Source of the DNA: Cynocephalus volans
Lineage: Eukaryota > Chordata > Mammalia > Dermoptera > Cynocephalidae
Length of the DNA: 64,000 nucleotides
Assembly (NCBI RefSeq): GCF_027409185.1
Contig: NC_084463.1
Coordinates: forward strand, 53,314,907 to 53,378,906
Reading direction: 5' to 3'
This document shows, one piece after another, positions 24,906 through 36,460 of the stretch; positions within the stretch are counted from its first letter, which is position 1; the number at the start of each line of letters is the position of its first letter. A program made the position numbers and the translations under genes. The notes beneath the pieces were generated by a model. That model was not told the DNA's origin, made no database searches, and worked only from the letters and a program-made list of their open reading frames with translations.

Positions 24906-25149
24906 CCACACACTAGGGACTCATTCTATGACCACAGAATCTTGAACAGGATCCAAGTTGGTTTAACATAACTGCCACCATCCCTACTGTGAAGCAAAGA
25001 CAGTTGACCCCCCCACAGTAGCAACAAAGGCCACTCCACAGCCTGCCTCAGTCTAATAGAAGAAGAAAACCCCCTACCAAATAACCAAGCATAGGCAAAA
25101 AAAACAAAACAAACAAACAAAAAACCCCACTAGTAGTACAAACAATCAA

Positions 25150-26040
25150 GAAGAAATGACACCACCAAAAGGCTAGAGTAATGCCCCAAAGTCAGACTCC
25201 ATGGAACGGAGAATCCTTGAAATGTCTGAAAAAGAATTTTGAGCAATGATCTTAAGAAAACTTGAAGAAATAAAGGAAGAGTCAATTAGAGAACTCAATG
25301 AAACAAGAAAAGACATCCAGCATATGAAGGAGGAAATCTGCAAAGATATTAATACCATAAAAAAGAGTGTAGCAGAACTTCTAGAAATGAAAGACTCACT
25401 CAACAAAATAAAAAACATGACTGAGAGTTTGAGAAGAAGGGTAGAGCAAGCAGAAGAAAGAATTTCAGAGCTTGAAGGTGGTCTTTTTGAAATAACTCAG
25501 GCAGACAAATAAAAGGAAAAAAAGAATAGAAGATAATGAGGAAAACCTAAGAGACATAGCAGACAATCTCAAGCACTCTAACGTCTGATTTGTGGGTATT
25601 CGTGAAGGGCGGGAGAAGGGAAATGCTATCAAAAACCTACTCAAGGAAATAGTAACAGAAAACTTCCCAGGTGTAGAGCAAGATAGAGAACTTCAGATCC
25701 AGAAAGCTCAAAGTTCCCCAAACAGATTCAACCCAAAAAGATCATCCCCAAGACATACTATAGTTAAATTTGCAAATCTCAAAGACAAAGAGAGAATTCT
25801 ACAAGCAGCAAGAGAAAAGCATCAGGTCACTTATAAGGGAACCCCCATTAAACTAACAGCAGACTTCTCAAATGAAACCCTACAGGCCAGAAGAAAGTGG
25901 AACGATATATTCAAAATACTAAAAGAAAAAAAAATGCCAGCCAAGAATTCTTTACCCAGCAAGGCTCTCCTTCAGAAATGAGGGAGAAATAGTGTATTTC
26001 CCTGACAAACAACAGTTGTGGGAGTTCACCACCCCATGAC
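25150..26040 (+). pseudogene. L1 ORF1 relic
   Basis: ORF1p binds L1 RNA and forms trimers. Here the open pieces at 25,246-25,512 (coiled-coil part: heptad-like Leu/Glu/Lys run, then SELEGGLFEITQADK) and 25,592-25,981 (RRM end and C-terminal domain, with RSSPRHTIVKFANLKDKERI) lie in different frames. Between them are stops and an indel. The C-terminal end 'LPSKALLQK' runs into a frameshift and is followed by a degraded tail. Not functional. Confidence 0.9.
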
Positions 26041-26289
26041 TACCCCTGCAAGAAATTCTCAAGATAGTTACTCATGTGGAATTGGAATAATGGTGACCTT
26101 TATCACGAATAAATTATTGAGCAAAACCCACAGTTAAAACAAAAATGCCAGCAAGAAAGAGAAAGAAGCTAAATCATTTCATCTTAAATTCCCAACTCAC
26201 ATTGAAGAGAACTAAGAGGAGAAATAATGATCAAAAAATATTTAAACCACCTAAACAAGTAGCAATTAAATGAGAGGAATTAAACAATA

Positions 26290-29200
26290 CTTCTCAATAA
26301 CTACTCTAAATGTGATTGGACGAAACTCCCCATCCAAAAGACACAGACTAACTGACTAGATTAAAAATCTAGACCCAAGTATGTGCTGTCTTCAAGAGAC
26401 CCACCTCACCTATAAAGACACTCAGACTAAAAGTGAAGGGATGGAAAAAGATAAACCATGCAAATGGAAGCCAAAAATGAGCAGGAGTAGCTAGTCTTAC
26501 ATCAGACAAAATAGACCTTAAACCAAAAAACATTTAAAAAGACAAAGAAGGCCATTATATAAAAGAGAACTACCCATCCAGAAGTTGTAACAATCATAAA
26601 CATGTATGAACCCAATACTGGAGCACCCAGATAAATCAAGTAAACACTCTTAGACCTAAAGAAGGAGATAGGACCTAAAACATTAATAGAGGGTGATCTG
26701 AACACCCCTATCTCAGTATGGGACAGGACTTCCAGGCAACAAGTCAACAAAGAGACACAGGATTTAATCTACACCCTAGATCAATTGGACTTGGCTGATA
26801 TATACAGAATATTTCACCCAACAGCTAAAGAATACACTCTCTTCTCATCAGTTCACAGTACATTTTCCAGGATAGACAACATATTAGGTCACAAATCTAG
26901 TCTCAGCAAATTTTTAAAAACTGAAATCATTCCAACAATCTTTTCAGACCACACTGGACTAAAACTGGAGATAAACAATAATCAAATCATTGGAAGCTAT
27001 ACAAATACATGGAAAATAACTAATGGGCTCCTGAATGACCTATGGGTCCAAGAATAAACAGGAAATCAAAAAATTTCTAGAAACTAATGAAAATAAAGAT
27101 ACATCATACCAAAACTTGTGGGATACTGCAAAAGCAGTACTTAGAGGCAAATTTATTGCAGTAAATACTTATATCAAAAAAATGGAAAGACTCCAAATAA
27201 ACAACCTAACACGATGCCTCAAAGAACTTGAAAAACAACAACAATCGAAACCTAAAGGCAGTAGATGGAAAGAAATAATTAAGATCAAAGCAGAACTAAA
27301 TGAAATAGAGACCCCCAAAACAATAGAAAAGATCAAAAAACTAAAAGTTGGTTTTTCAACAAGATAAACAAAACAGACACGCCATTAACTAGATTAACAA
27401 CAAAAAAAAAAGGAGAGAGAAGACCCAAATAACAAAAAACAGAAATGAAAAGGGAGACATTACAACTGACACCACTGAAATACAAAGAATCATTAGAGAC
27501 TGTTATAATAACTGTATGACAACAAATTTGAAAATCTGAAAGATATGGATAAGTTTCTAGACACATATAAATTACCAAGACTAAACCAAGAATAGATAGA
27601 AAACCTGAACAGACCAATAACAAGCAAGGAGATTGAAGTGGTAGTTAGCCATCTTCCAACAAAAAACAGTCAGGGTCCAGATGCTTTTACAGCTGAATTC
27701 TATAAACGTTTTAAAGAGGAGTCAATACCAATTCTCATGAAACTGTTCCAAACAATTGAAACAGATGCTACACTCCCAAACTCATACTATGAGGCCAACA
27801 TAACTCTGATACCAAAAACCCGATAAAGACACAACAAAAAAAGAAAATTACAAGCCAATATCCTTGATGAATCTAGATGCTAAAATCCTCAAGAAAATAT
27901 TAGCAATTAGAATATAGCAACATATTAAAAATTTATACACTATGATCAAGTGGGATTCATCCCAAGGATGTAAGGATGGTTCAATATATGAAAGTCCATA
28001 AATGTTATACTTCACATCAACAAGCTCAAGGACAAAGACCATATGAATATCTCAATAGATGCTGAAAACGCATTTGACAAAATTCAACATTATTTCATGA
28101 TAAAGACTCTCAACAAATTAGGTATAGAAGGAAAATATCTTAACACAATAAAAACCATTTATGACAAGCCCACTGCCAGTATAACTCTAAGTGGGGAAAA
28201 AAATTGAAGGCCTTCCACTTAAGGACAGGAACAAGACAAGGATGTCCACTCTTACCACTTCTATTCAACATAGTACTGGAGGTATTAGCTAGAGAAATCA
28301 GGAAAGAGAAAGAAAAAAAGGAATCTAGTTTGGAGAAGATGAAGTCAAACTTTCCCTACTTGCAAATGACTTGATACTACATGTAGAAAAAACTAAAAAC
28401 TCTATCAAAAAACTCCTAGAGCTGATTAACAACTTCAGTAATGCTGCAGGATACAAAATAAATGCTCCCAAGTCAGTAACATTTATATATTCAAATAATG
28501 AATTAACAGAAAGAGAATATAGAAAGTAAGCCAATTTACAATTGCCACCAAAAAATACAATACCTAGGGATCAATTTAACCAAGGAGGTGAAAGACTTCT
28601 ACAATGAGAATTACAAACCACTTTTTTTTTTTTTTTGGTCTTTTTCGTGACCGGCACTCAGCCAGTGAGTGCACTGGCCATTCCTATATAGGATCTGAAC
28701 CCACGGCGGGGGCATCGCCGCGCTCCCAGCGCCTCACTCTCCCTAGTGCACCACGGGCTCGGCCCCAAACCACTTCTGAAAGAAATTAAAGACACAAAAA
28801 GATGGAAAGATATTCCATGCTCTCAGATTGGAAGAATTAACATTGTGAAAATGTCTATACTACCAAAAGTGATCTACAGATTCAATGCAATCCCCCTCAA
28901 AATACCAATGACATTCTTCACAGAAATGGAAAAAACAATCTTACCTTTCATATGGAAAAACAAAAGACCCCAAAGACCCAAGGCAATCCTTAGCAAAAAA
29001 AAAAAAAAAAGAAAAAAAAGCCAGAGGCATAACACTGCCTGACTTCAAATTATACTACAGAGCTTTTGTAACCGAAACAGCATGGTACTGGTATAAAAAT
29101 AGACATTCAGACCAGTGGAGTAAAATAGAGAACCCAGAAATCACTCCTCAGGCTTATAGCCATGTGATATTTGACAAAGGCAACAAAAATCTACATTGGG

Positions 29201-30249
29201 GAAAAGATTGCCTCCTCAACAAGTGGTGCTGGGAAAACTGGATATCCATATGCAGAAGAATGAAACTAGATATGCATCTCTCACCATACACTAAAGTCAA
29301 CTCAAAATGGATTGAAGACCTAGGTATAAGACTCCAAACTGTAAAATTACTAACAGAAAATATAGGTGAAACAGTTCAGAAGTTAGGTCAGGGCACAGGC
29401 TTTATGAACATGAGCCTCAAAGCACAAGCAACAAAAGAAAAGATAAACACATGGGACTATATCAAACTAAAAAGTTTCTGCACAGCAAAAGAAACAATCA
29501 ACAGACTGAAAAGACAACCTACAGAGTGGGAGAAAAATTTTGCCAACTATGCATCCGAAAAGGGACTAATATCCAGAATATACATAGAACTCAAGCAATT
29601 ATACAGTAAAAGAATAAATGACCCAAATAAAAAATGGGCAAAGGAGCTGAACAGACATTTTTCAAAAGAAGACATACAAATGGCCAACAAATACATGAAA
29701 AAATGCTCAATATCACTAGTCATCAGGGAAATGCAAATTAAAACCACATTTAGTTACCACCTCACTCCAGTTAAACTGGCCATGATCAAAAAGATGGTGA
29801 ATAACAAATGCTGGTGAGGGTGTGGAGAGAAGGGAACACTACTGCACTGTTGGTGGAAATGTAAATTAGTACAACCACTTTGGAAAATAGTATGGAGGTT
29901 TCTCAAACAGCTACACATAGATCTTCCATATGATCCAGAAATCCCTCTTCTGTTTATATATCCAGAGGAATGGAAATCATCATGTCAAAGGGATACCTGC
30001 ATTCCCATGTTTATTGCAGCTCTGTTTACAATAGCCAAGATATGGGACCAACCTAAATGTCTATTAATAGATGATTGGATAAGGAAACTGTGGTATATAT
30101 ACACTATGGAATACTTCTCTGCCATAAAAAAGAATGAAATACTCCCATTTGCAACAACATGGATGAACCTGGAGAAACTTATGTTGAGTGAAACGAGCAA
30201 AGCACAGAGGGATAAATATCTCATGTGCTCACTCATATGTGGGAGCTAA
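26290..30249 (+). pseudogene. L1 ORF2 relic, interrupted by a SINE
   Basis: ORF2p supplies endonuclease and reverse transcriptase. Recognisable pieces are the endonuclease end (26,785-27,057, with SRIDNILGHKSSL and SDHTGLKLEI), the linker (27,035-27,367), the RT start (27,638-27,826, with [15 protein letters not shown]), later RT (about 27,840-28,620, decayed; the 'ADD' motif reads 'AND'), and the C-terminal region (28,770-29,817 and 30,007-30,249). Stops and frameshifts are scattered. The zinc-knuckle region (29,810-29,860) is preserved in sequence but broken by a stop after 'NKCW'. Confidence 0.9.
28624..28766 (-). mobile_element. tRNA-derived SINE (CYN-like) inside L1 ORF2
   Basis: Read on the minus strand: 'GGGGCCGAGCCCGTGG' start, A box and B box ('GGGTTCAGATCC'), then a short second unit 'GGCCAGTGCACTCACTGGC' ending CCGGTCACGAAAAAGAC and an A-tail. 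It is flanked by the 9-bp direct repeat AAACCACTT at 28,615-28,623 and 28,767-28,775, so it is a genuine retroposed insertion into the L1. The tRNA-Ile-like origin is inferred from comparison with known tRNA-Ile consensus. Confidence 0.92.
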
Positions 30250-30536
30250 AAGAGAAAGGAAGGCAGGAAAGAAAGACCACAGTAGTGCTGTGATCCAACT
30301 GAGGGAGGGAACATTTCTAGGGCTACAAATTGGGGTTGAGGGGAGAGGGGGAAGGGGATGGAGGTTGAGGGGTAATTGGAGGGGGCAAAGGGACAAAAGA
30401 AATTTCTGGTAATGGGTATGTCCCCAGTATGAATCTGTTCCCCACATCATGGCCAGGATGGCGGACAATCAGCTTTGTATCTCATGAATATTTGTAATAA
30501 TTTATTGAAATTTTTAAAGGTCCAGAATATATATTA
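30250..30536 (+). other. L1 3' UTR with G-rich tract
   Basis: Follows the ORF2 stop. 30,322-30,392 contains repeated G runs ('GGGGAGAGGGGGAAGGGGAT' and more), like the G-quadruplex-forming polypurine tract seen in many mammalian L1 3' UTRs and in the sister copies at 51,660 and 57,485 (C-rich on the plus strand). Confidence 0.7.
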
Positions 30537-30549
30537 AGAAAAATATCTT

Positions 30550-32126
30550 CAAATATGCTGAGTTTCTTTGAGAATACAAAATTGGATTAAAATCTGGAAT
30601 GCATACCATGGCAAGCCACAAATCCATTCAGTGAAAGAAGACTAACAGAATGCTTTTATTGGCATAAAGGGAGAAGTTCACATAAGCTGCTCAGAAACAG
30701 GGTTTGTTGGTTATGGAGGCTCAGAGTCAGACGTGTCATCAGTTCATTGCTTAAGATGCCATTACCTGAGAGGTTCTTTTTAGAGGATTTTAACTGAATT
30801 ACTGCAATGGCAAACAGTGTCTAATGATAAACTTTATTACAGAAATATGTTTCATATAAACCAGGAAATGAATAAAAAAGTGAAGAGATTTTTGATGGGC
30901 TTTTAGAAGGTCCCTGGAAAACATTCTTACCTCAGGCAAGCATGAGCCTCCCTCCCTAGTGCCTTTCCTGGCTCTATTTTGTCTTGATCTTACAGAAATT
31001 GATTTCATGAACTTTTATATTTCCCCCATTTGATCAAGATCTTTCTTTGAAAACATCACTGATAAATAAGTCCAGTGTCAGATTTTATGTGTCGTTGATG
31101 CTGGGATGAACATATTCTACTCACTGGATCTGATCTAATACCAGGTAAGGAAATGAACAACTGCAAGTCAGTGTCAAGACATTTTAATAAAATTTTAGCA
31201 ACAAAGAGGCCAGAAAAAGGAGCTTTTGTGCCTAGGTTACCTAGGTGTTATCTTTAAATTCATCTGTTTTGCAGGTATTGGTTGTTATCTCAGAGCACTG
31301 GGCAAAAATTATTTTGTCAGCAGTTGCATTTCTGCAGACCTTTAATAGATAAAAAGTACATAGTTTCAAAAGGAAGGAATAAATGAAAGAAGACAACTTT
31401 TTGAACATTCTAGGTTTTGTGATGGTTTTAAGCCAAGAACCTATGGTAAGACATTCAATTACATATATCAAATGACAATAGAATTACATGAGGCTTATGG
31501 TAGCCATGTGGCTTGCTCTCTTATTTCATGCAACTGAGTTTCAATTTCCTCAGAGAAGTTTATTCAGGTACATCATGCAGCATTAGCAATAAAAAGACAT
31601 CACCTTCCTTAGTTAATACATAATCAAGAACAATTCTATTATCTGAGACTACTCTGGCTAGAAATGTTAATATGTTGTTGTGCAGCAACAGTCTTTGAAG
31701 TGGAGACTAAACACATTCCTAGCATAGCAGAAAAAATTTCCTATCATTTCTTCATTAGTGGCTACACATACTTTGTTCAAGAGATCTGCCAGAGGAAGCA
31801 AATACAGAATTCCATAATTAACCAGGCAAATCATGCTTGACCCTTTGATGTAGTACAATAATGATTCTAATGATCTGTTTCAGAACTATTATGTGCTGAT
31901 AACAGAGAAGTCAAATATCTCAGTCCACATTGGCCTCCGATTGTCCAGCTGTCTAAACATCTGGAAGCCCAAGTCGAAGCATTGCACCTATAGAAATGAT
32001 TGTACTTGGTACAAGCACAGATGATTCTTTCATCTGTGAATTATTGTACGTAAAGGAATTAAACCAGGCTTAAGTTATATTACTATATTCTTAATAAATC
32101 CTCCTTTAGGGACTGGTTTCAGTAAC

Positions 32127-32128
<2 letters not shown>
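30550..32128. other. Unassigned non-coding sequence
   Basis: AT-rich, no frame above 76 codons with motifs and no repeat I can name with support. Confidence 0.5.

Positions 32129-32190
<62 letters not shown>
32129..32190. repeat. (TA)31 dinucleotide repeat
   Basis: An uninterrupted TA run of 31 units, followed by a short imperfect AT-rich tail to about 32,215. Likely length-polymorphic. Confidence 0.97.
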
Positions 32191-32193
<3 letters not shown>

Positions 32194-34335
32194 TAATATA
32201 TAATATATATCTATGTTTTAAGAGAATGAGCCATTGCACATATCTAGGGTCCAATTCAGCAAAAACAGTTTTGAGTAGGTAAGACAGGGGATGGGAGTTG
32301 AAGGTAAAGACAACATTTAACCCTATTGGAGGCCCACAAATACAGTCAGCGGTACAGGTGGTGGAACAAGGAATTAGTGTATAAGTAAACACATCGGGGT
32401 GGTCTTCTCTGAGGCATGGGCGAAACTGGGAGGTGTAGTTGATTTGCAAATAGCAGCTGTTCAGTAGAGGCGAGGCCAGGGCAGGAGGATGGATCTTATT
32501 GGACCTCACTTGCTCATCTGGCCCTTTCTCTACATTGATGCTGGTGGAGACAAACCTGAAGGCTCTGAAGATGAAGCTATGTTCCCTGTGTGGGACAGGG
32601 GACCATCCACCATCACTGAGGGGTTCTTACTTCACAGCCAGGAGGCAGTAACCACATGATAAGATGCATAGTTGGAGATGGAGAGGGCAGGATGAGAAAG
32701 AGCTGCTTACCCTTTACCACCAGCCCACAGGCAGCTATTGCAAGAGAAGAAGGCCAAGGAGCTTCTGGAGGCTGCCATCCAGCACCACCAGCACCTGCAG
32801 CACTAGCAGCAAAGGTGGGCATAGAGCAGCTGTCACACCCAACACATGTATTGGAGGGGTTCTCTCCTGTCCTCTTCACCTTCTCTCTGTTCTTTACCTC
32901 TTGTATCTCCACTCAACCCATTTCTCCCCCCATTGCACATTTATACCCCATTTCTTTCATCCAGTTGAAGGAGGAGCTAACAAGTGTGGTGTGCAGGATC
33001 CTGCTCAAGCCCTGAACATTCATGTAGAGGTTAATTCAAGGAAGGTGAAAAGTCCTCAAATTCAGTGGAAGGGAGCAAAGAGAGCACCTAAATGTGGTTA
33101 GGGGACTGAGGGCAAGGAGGACCCTGGGAGTCCTATGACGTGTCTGCAAGAAAGGGCACTCAATGAGGACACAGGAAAGGCAAAGTTACAAAGGCACACT
33201 GTTGGTAAGGTAGAGTTTGTTATGAGGAAGGATATCATGGAGACACCCTAGCCCAGACATGACCTCCCTAAGACAGGTCCCAAGTTCCTAGAAGTCTTTG
33301 AGGAAAATGACCCACATCTGCCCACTGAGCATGGCCCGATACCCTTCCAGGCTCGGAGGACAAAACCCACCATGACCTTCTCTGAGTAGACTGTGGGAAA
33401 TGAAGACACTATTTTGGTGCAACCCACTTCAGCAGAGTTTGTGCTGAGGGATTGATGGAGGTTGGCCCAGCACCCTCAAGTCCCAGATTCCTTTGCCTCA
33501 CTCTGCCTTCAGCCTGGGCCAGAGTGTCCCCAAACTCTGGGTTCCTGGAAAGATGATACATTGGACTTGATACATGTTTAGGGCTCCCAAGGTAAAGGGA
33601 ATAGGACTGTGACCCTCTTCACCTAGGCCTAGTGGATCTGGGACCCACCAGACTCTCAAAATTTTAAAAAAATCAATGCACTGGGATCCAAAGACAGTCA
33701 ATTCCATGCTATAGTTCCCACTGATTTACTGAAGAAAAAGCGATGTAATTTGAGACTGTGTGTAGTTTGTCCTCTTACAGACATAAGATATATAACTGGC
33801 TTTTTGACAGGAATATATCTAATATATTCAGTGTGCACATAGTCAATCAACATGGTCTTAAATTGTGTATACCTTCATGCAGGCTTCAAATCCACTCATA
33901 TTCGTTAACCCAATTAAGGACAATGACTGAAGTCAAGGTGTGCATCTTCTGGGTCCAAACACATTGATGTAAGCACAAAGAGATCTCTTCTCTTGACAGG
34001 CTCCCACACCAGGTAAGCCAGCAACATGGTGGGGCTGAAGAGAGAGGCCCATCTAGGCTTCCAGACTGGTGAGCATGCTTTCCACAGAATAGAATAATGT
34101 GGCATGGTGGAAAAGCTTTACAGCCAGTCTGAGACTTCAAGCTACAAACCTAAATCTCAACCTCTCACTTTTCTAACTATGATATGGGGTTAACTACACC
34201 TGTGGTATAGATGAAATGTTCACACACAAACAAAATAATTTTACATCCAGTGGAAATTAGGGAAGACACTGAATAAAGTACAGACATCACATGTAAAAAC
34301 TTCAATTTAGCTAATCTCATAGTTAGAATTTACAC
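32191..34335. other. Unassigned segment with a gene-like, GC-richer part
   Basis: 32,510-33,110 is richer in GC than its surroundings. A stretch at about 32,730-32,815 reads KKAKELLEAAIQHHQHLQH, one stop, then QQ. It follows a CCCACAG acceptor-like site and ends at an AAAG/GTGGGC donor-like site, so it could be a decayed exon. 33,230-33,700 is also GC-richer without long frames. I cannot name a parent gene; this is tentative. Confidence 0.35.
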
Positions 34336-34339
34336 CATC

Positions 34340-35445
34340 AACCTGCAAAGCTTCTGCACAGAAAATAAAACAAATATCAAAGTGAGGATACAAACCCACA
34401 GATTTAGAGAAAATCCTTGCAAGCCATACATCTCACATAGGCTAAATCTAAAGCATATACAGAACTCAAAATACTCGATAAGAACAAAGAAAAAACCCTA
34501 CTGAAAAAGTGAACAAAAACCTGAACAAACATTTCTCAAAAGATGACTTGAAATGGCCAACAGATTTAAGAAAACACTGTCAACATCACTCATCCACAGG
34601 GAAATGCAACTGAAAACTACAATGAGATCACATCAGATCTGTTAAAACAGGTATTATCAAAAAGATAAAAGGTAAGGTAACATGTTCATGAGGGTGTGAA
34701 TACACAAGGTGGGAATGTAAATTAGAACACCAATTTGGAAAGTAGCATAAAGTTGTCACAAAGAGCTAAAAATAAAACTACCAAATGATCCAGCAATCTC
34801 ACTTCTGGGTATATGTCCAAAGGAACTGACATCAGTACGAGAAGGATATGTCAGCCCTCCCATGTTTATTGCACCATTATTTACAACAGTGAAAATATTG
34901 AAACTACAGAAGCACTCATCAATGAATAAGTGGATAAAATAAATGTTTACATATAAAATAAAATTCTACTCATACTTATAAAAGGAAACAAACTGTCAAT
35001 TGTGGCATCATAGATGGATCTAGAGTACTCTGTGTTAAGTAAAATAAGCCAGGTACAGAAAGACCAATACCACTTAAATTTACTTATGTGTTGACTATTA
35101 AAAAGTCAAAGTAATCAAAATAGAAAGTAGAATGAAGTTTATCAAAATTAAGGGTCAAGATGGTATAAAAGATCAATTGGGGTGTGTTGGTCCAAGAGAA
35201 CAAAGTTTTAATTCCAGGAGGAATAAGTTCTTGTGATCTATCGCACAGCACGGTGAGTAGAGTTAATAGTAATGAATATTTCAAAGTTGCTAACAGAGTG
35301 GATTTTAAATGTTCTCACCACAAAGAAATGTGTGTCAGGTAATGAATATGTGAATTAGTCAGACTTAATTACTTCACAATGTATAGATGTGTAGAAATAT
35401 TAAATTGTACCTCATAAGCATATACCATTATAATCTGTCAAATAA
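34340..35445 (+). mobile_element. Old L1 fragment, ORF2 C-terminal part and 3' end
   Basis: Plus-strand order matches the end of L1 ORF2: 'AAGCTTCTGCACAGAAAATA' (34,350), 'CTCAAAAGATGACTTGAAAT' (34,533), 'TTTATTGCACCATTATTTAC' (34,866), 'AAAATTCTACTCATACTTAT' (34,960). It is 5' truncated and heavily mutated. Confidence 0.75.
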
Positions 35446-35489
35446 AACAAAATTTAAAATTTTTAAAAGACATGTCCTATAGCATTAAA

Positions 35490-35530
35490 ACCAACAACAA
35501 CAACAAAAGACCAAAAACAACAACAACAAT

Positions 35531-35568
<38 letters not shown>

Positions 35569-35570
35569 AC
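35490..35570 (+). repeat. (CAA)n simple repeat
   Basis: AAC/CAA repeats with a few interruptions. It lies just after the old L1 3' end and may derive from its A-rich tail. On the opposite strand it produces a poly-Cys artefact frame. Confidence 0.95.
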
Positions 35571-35574
35571 TATA

Positions 35575-36460
35575 TACTGGGCGCAAGAAAAACACATTAA
35601 ATTCAAATATACCAACAGGTTGAAAGTTAATGGGTAGGAAAAGATATACAATGTAAAGAGAACCATAACACAGATATACCAGCTGGCCACACTAATAACA
35701 AACAAGCCAAATTAAAACAAAAATGTTACTAGAAATAAAGAGGGTGATTTATGACAAAAGTGCCAGCCAGGAAGAAACCATAAAATTATAGGTATAGATG
35801 CACCAAACAAATAAGTCCAACGTCAAACAAAAATAACTAGAGAAGAAATTAAGGGTCAAATAGACTATTCTATGTAAATATTCAGAGATGTCAGGTGCAA
35901 CTTTCAATAATCGATAGAACTAGGCAAAACACTGACAAGGGTATAGAAGTCTTGGACAACATTATAAAACAACTTGAATTTACATATGTGTATATATAGA
36001 CACAAACCCAACAACAGAATATCCAATCAATTCAAGCCCATGTACCATACTCCAGAAAAGAACATTTGCAAGGACATAAAATATCTTCAATAAATTTGAG
36101 GACTGATATCATATGATGTATGTTCTCTGACCACAATAAATTTAAACAGAACATTATTAACTGAATATTTCAGTAGGTCACAATTACATGGAAATGAAAC
36201 AATGAACTCCCAAATTGAAAGTGAGCCATAAAAATGACACTAAAATTCAAAACATTTTGAGATTGAGAACAGCAACACAATTTACCAAAAGTAAAAAAGG
36301 GCTTTGAGTAAAATTTATAGTGTAAATGTCTACATTTTAGAAAAGATCTGAAATCAAAAATGTAACCTTCAAACTAAAAACCTAGATAAAGTTGAAAAAT
36401 TAAAGCCCTCAAAATGGATAGAAAATAATAAAGATTAGAGTAAAATATGGGAAATAAATG
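35575..36460 (+). mobile_element. Old L1 fragment, ORF2 endonuclease part
   Basis: Plus-strand blocks in L1 endonuclease order: 'GGTTGAAAGTTAATGGGTAG' (35,618), the 'TGCACCAAACAAATAAGTCC' block (35,800), 'TTCTCTGACCACAATAAATT' (36,122, the SDH region) and 'ATTACATGGAAATGAAACAA' (36,183). No open frame remains. It is a separate fragment from the L1 3' end to its left, since the order is reversed. Confidence 0.65.

Larger units (their letters stand above)
24615..30536 (+). mobile_element. L1 element, near full length, decayed, with 13-bp TSD
   Basis: A perfect 13-bp direct repeat AGAAAAATATCTT at 24,602-24,614 and 30,537-30,549 brackets the element. Order inside is 5' UTR with two ~128-bp tandem units, ORF1 relic (about 25,150-26,040), inter-ORF spacer, ORF2 relic (about 26,290-30,249), and a G-rich 3' UTR. 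There are many stops and frameshifts in both ORFs, so it is older than the L1 at 44,992. A SINE interrupts ORF2 at 28,624-28,766. The A-tail is poorly preserved. Confidence 0.93.

Noticed and set aside
24780..24971. Short frame at the 5' end of the older L1 as an ORF0-like gene
   Set aside because: Only 63 codons, falls across the tandem units, and has no counterpart in the younger L1 frames.
32075..32509. 144-codon minus-strand frame with Ile-Tyr repeats
   Set aside because: About 20 codons come from the (TA)n run and the rest shows no domain or splice context.
35463..35705. 80-codon minus-strand frame with a run of cysteines
   Set aside because: Translation of the (CAA)n simple repeat.
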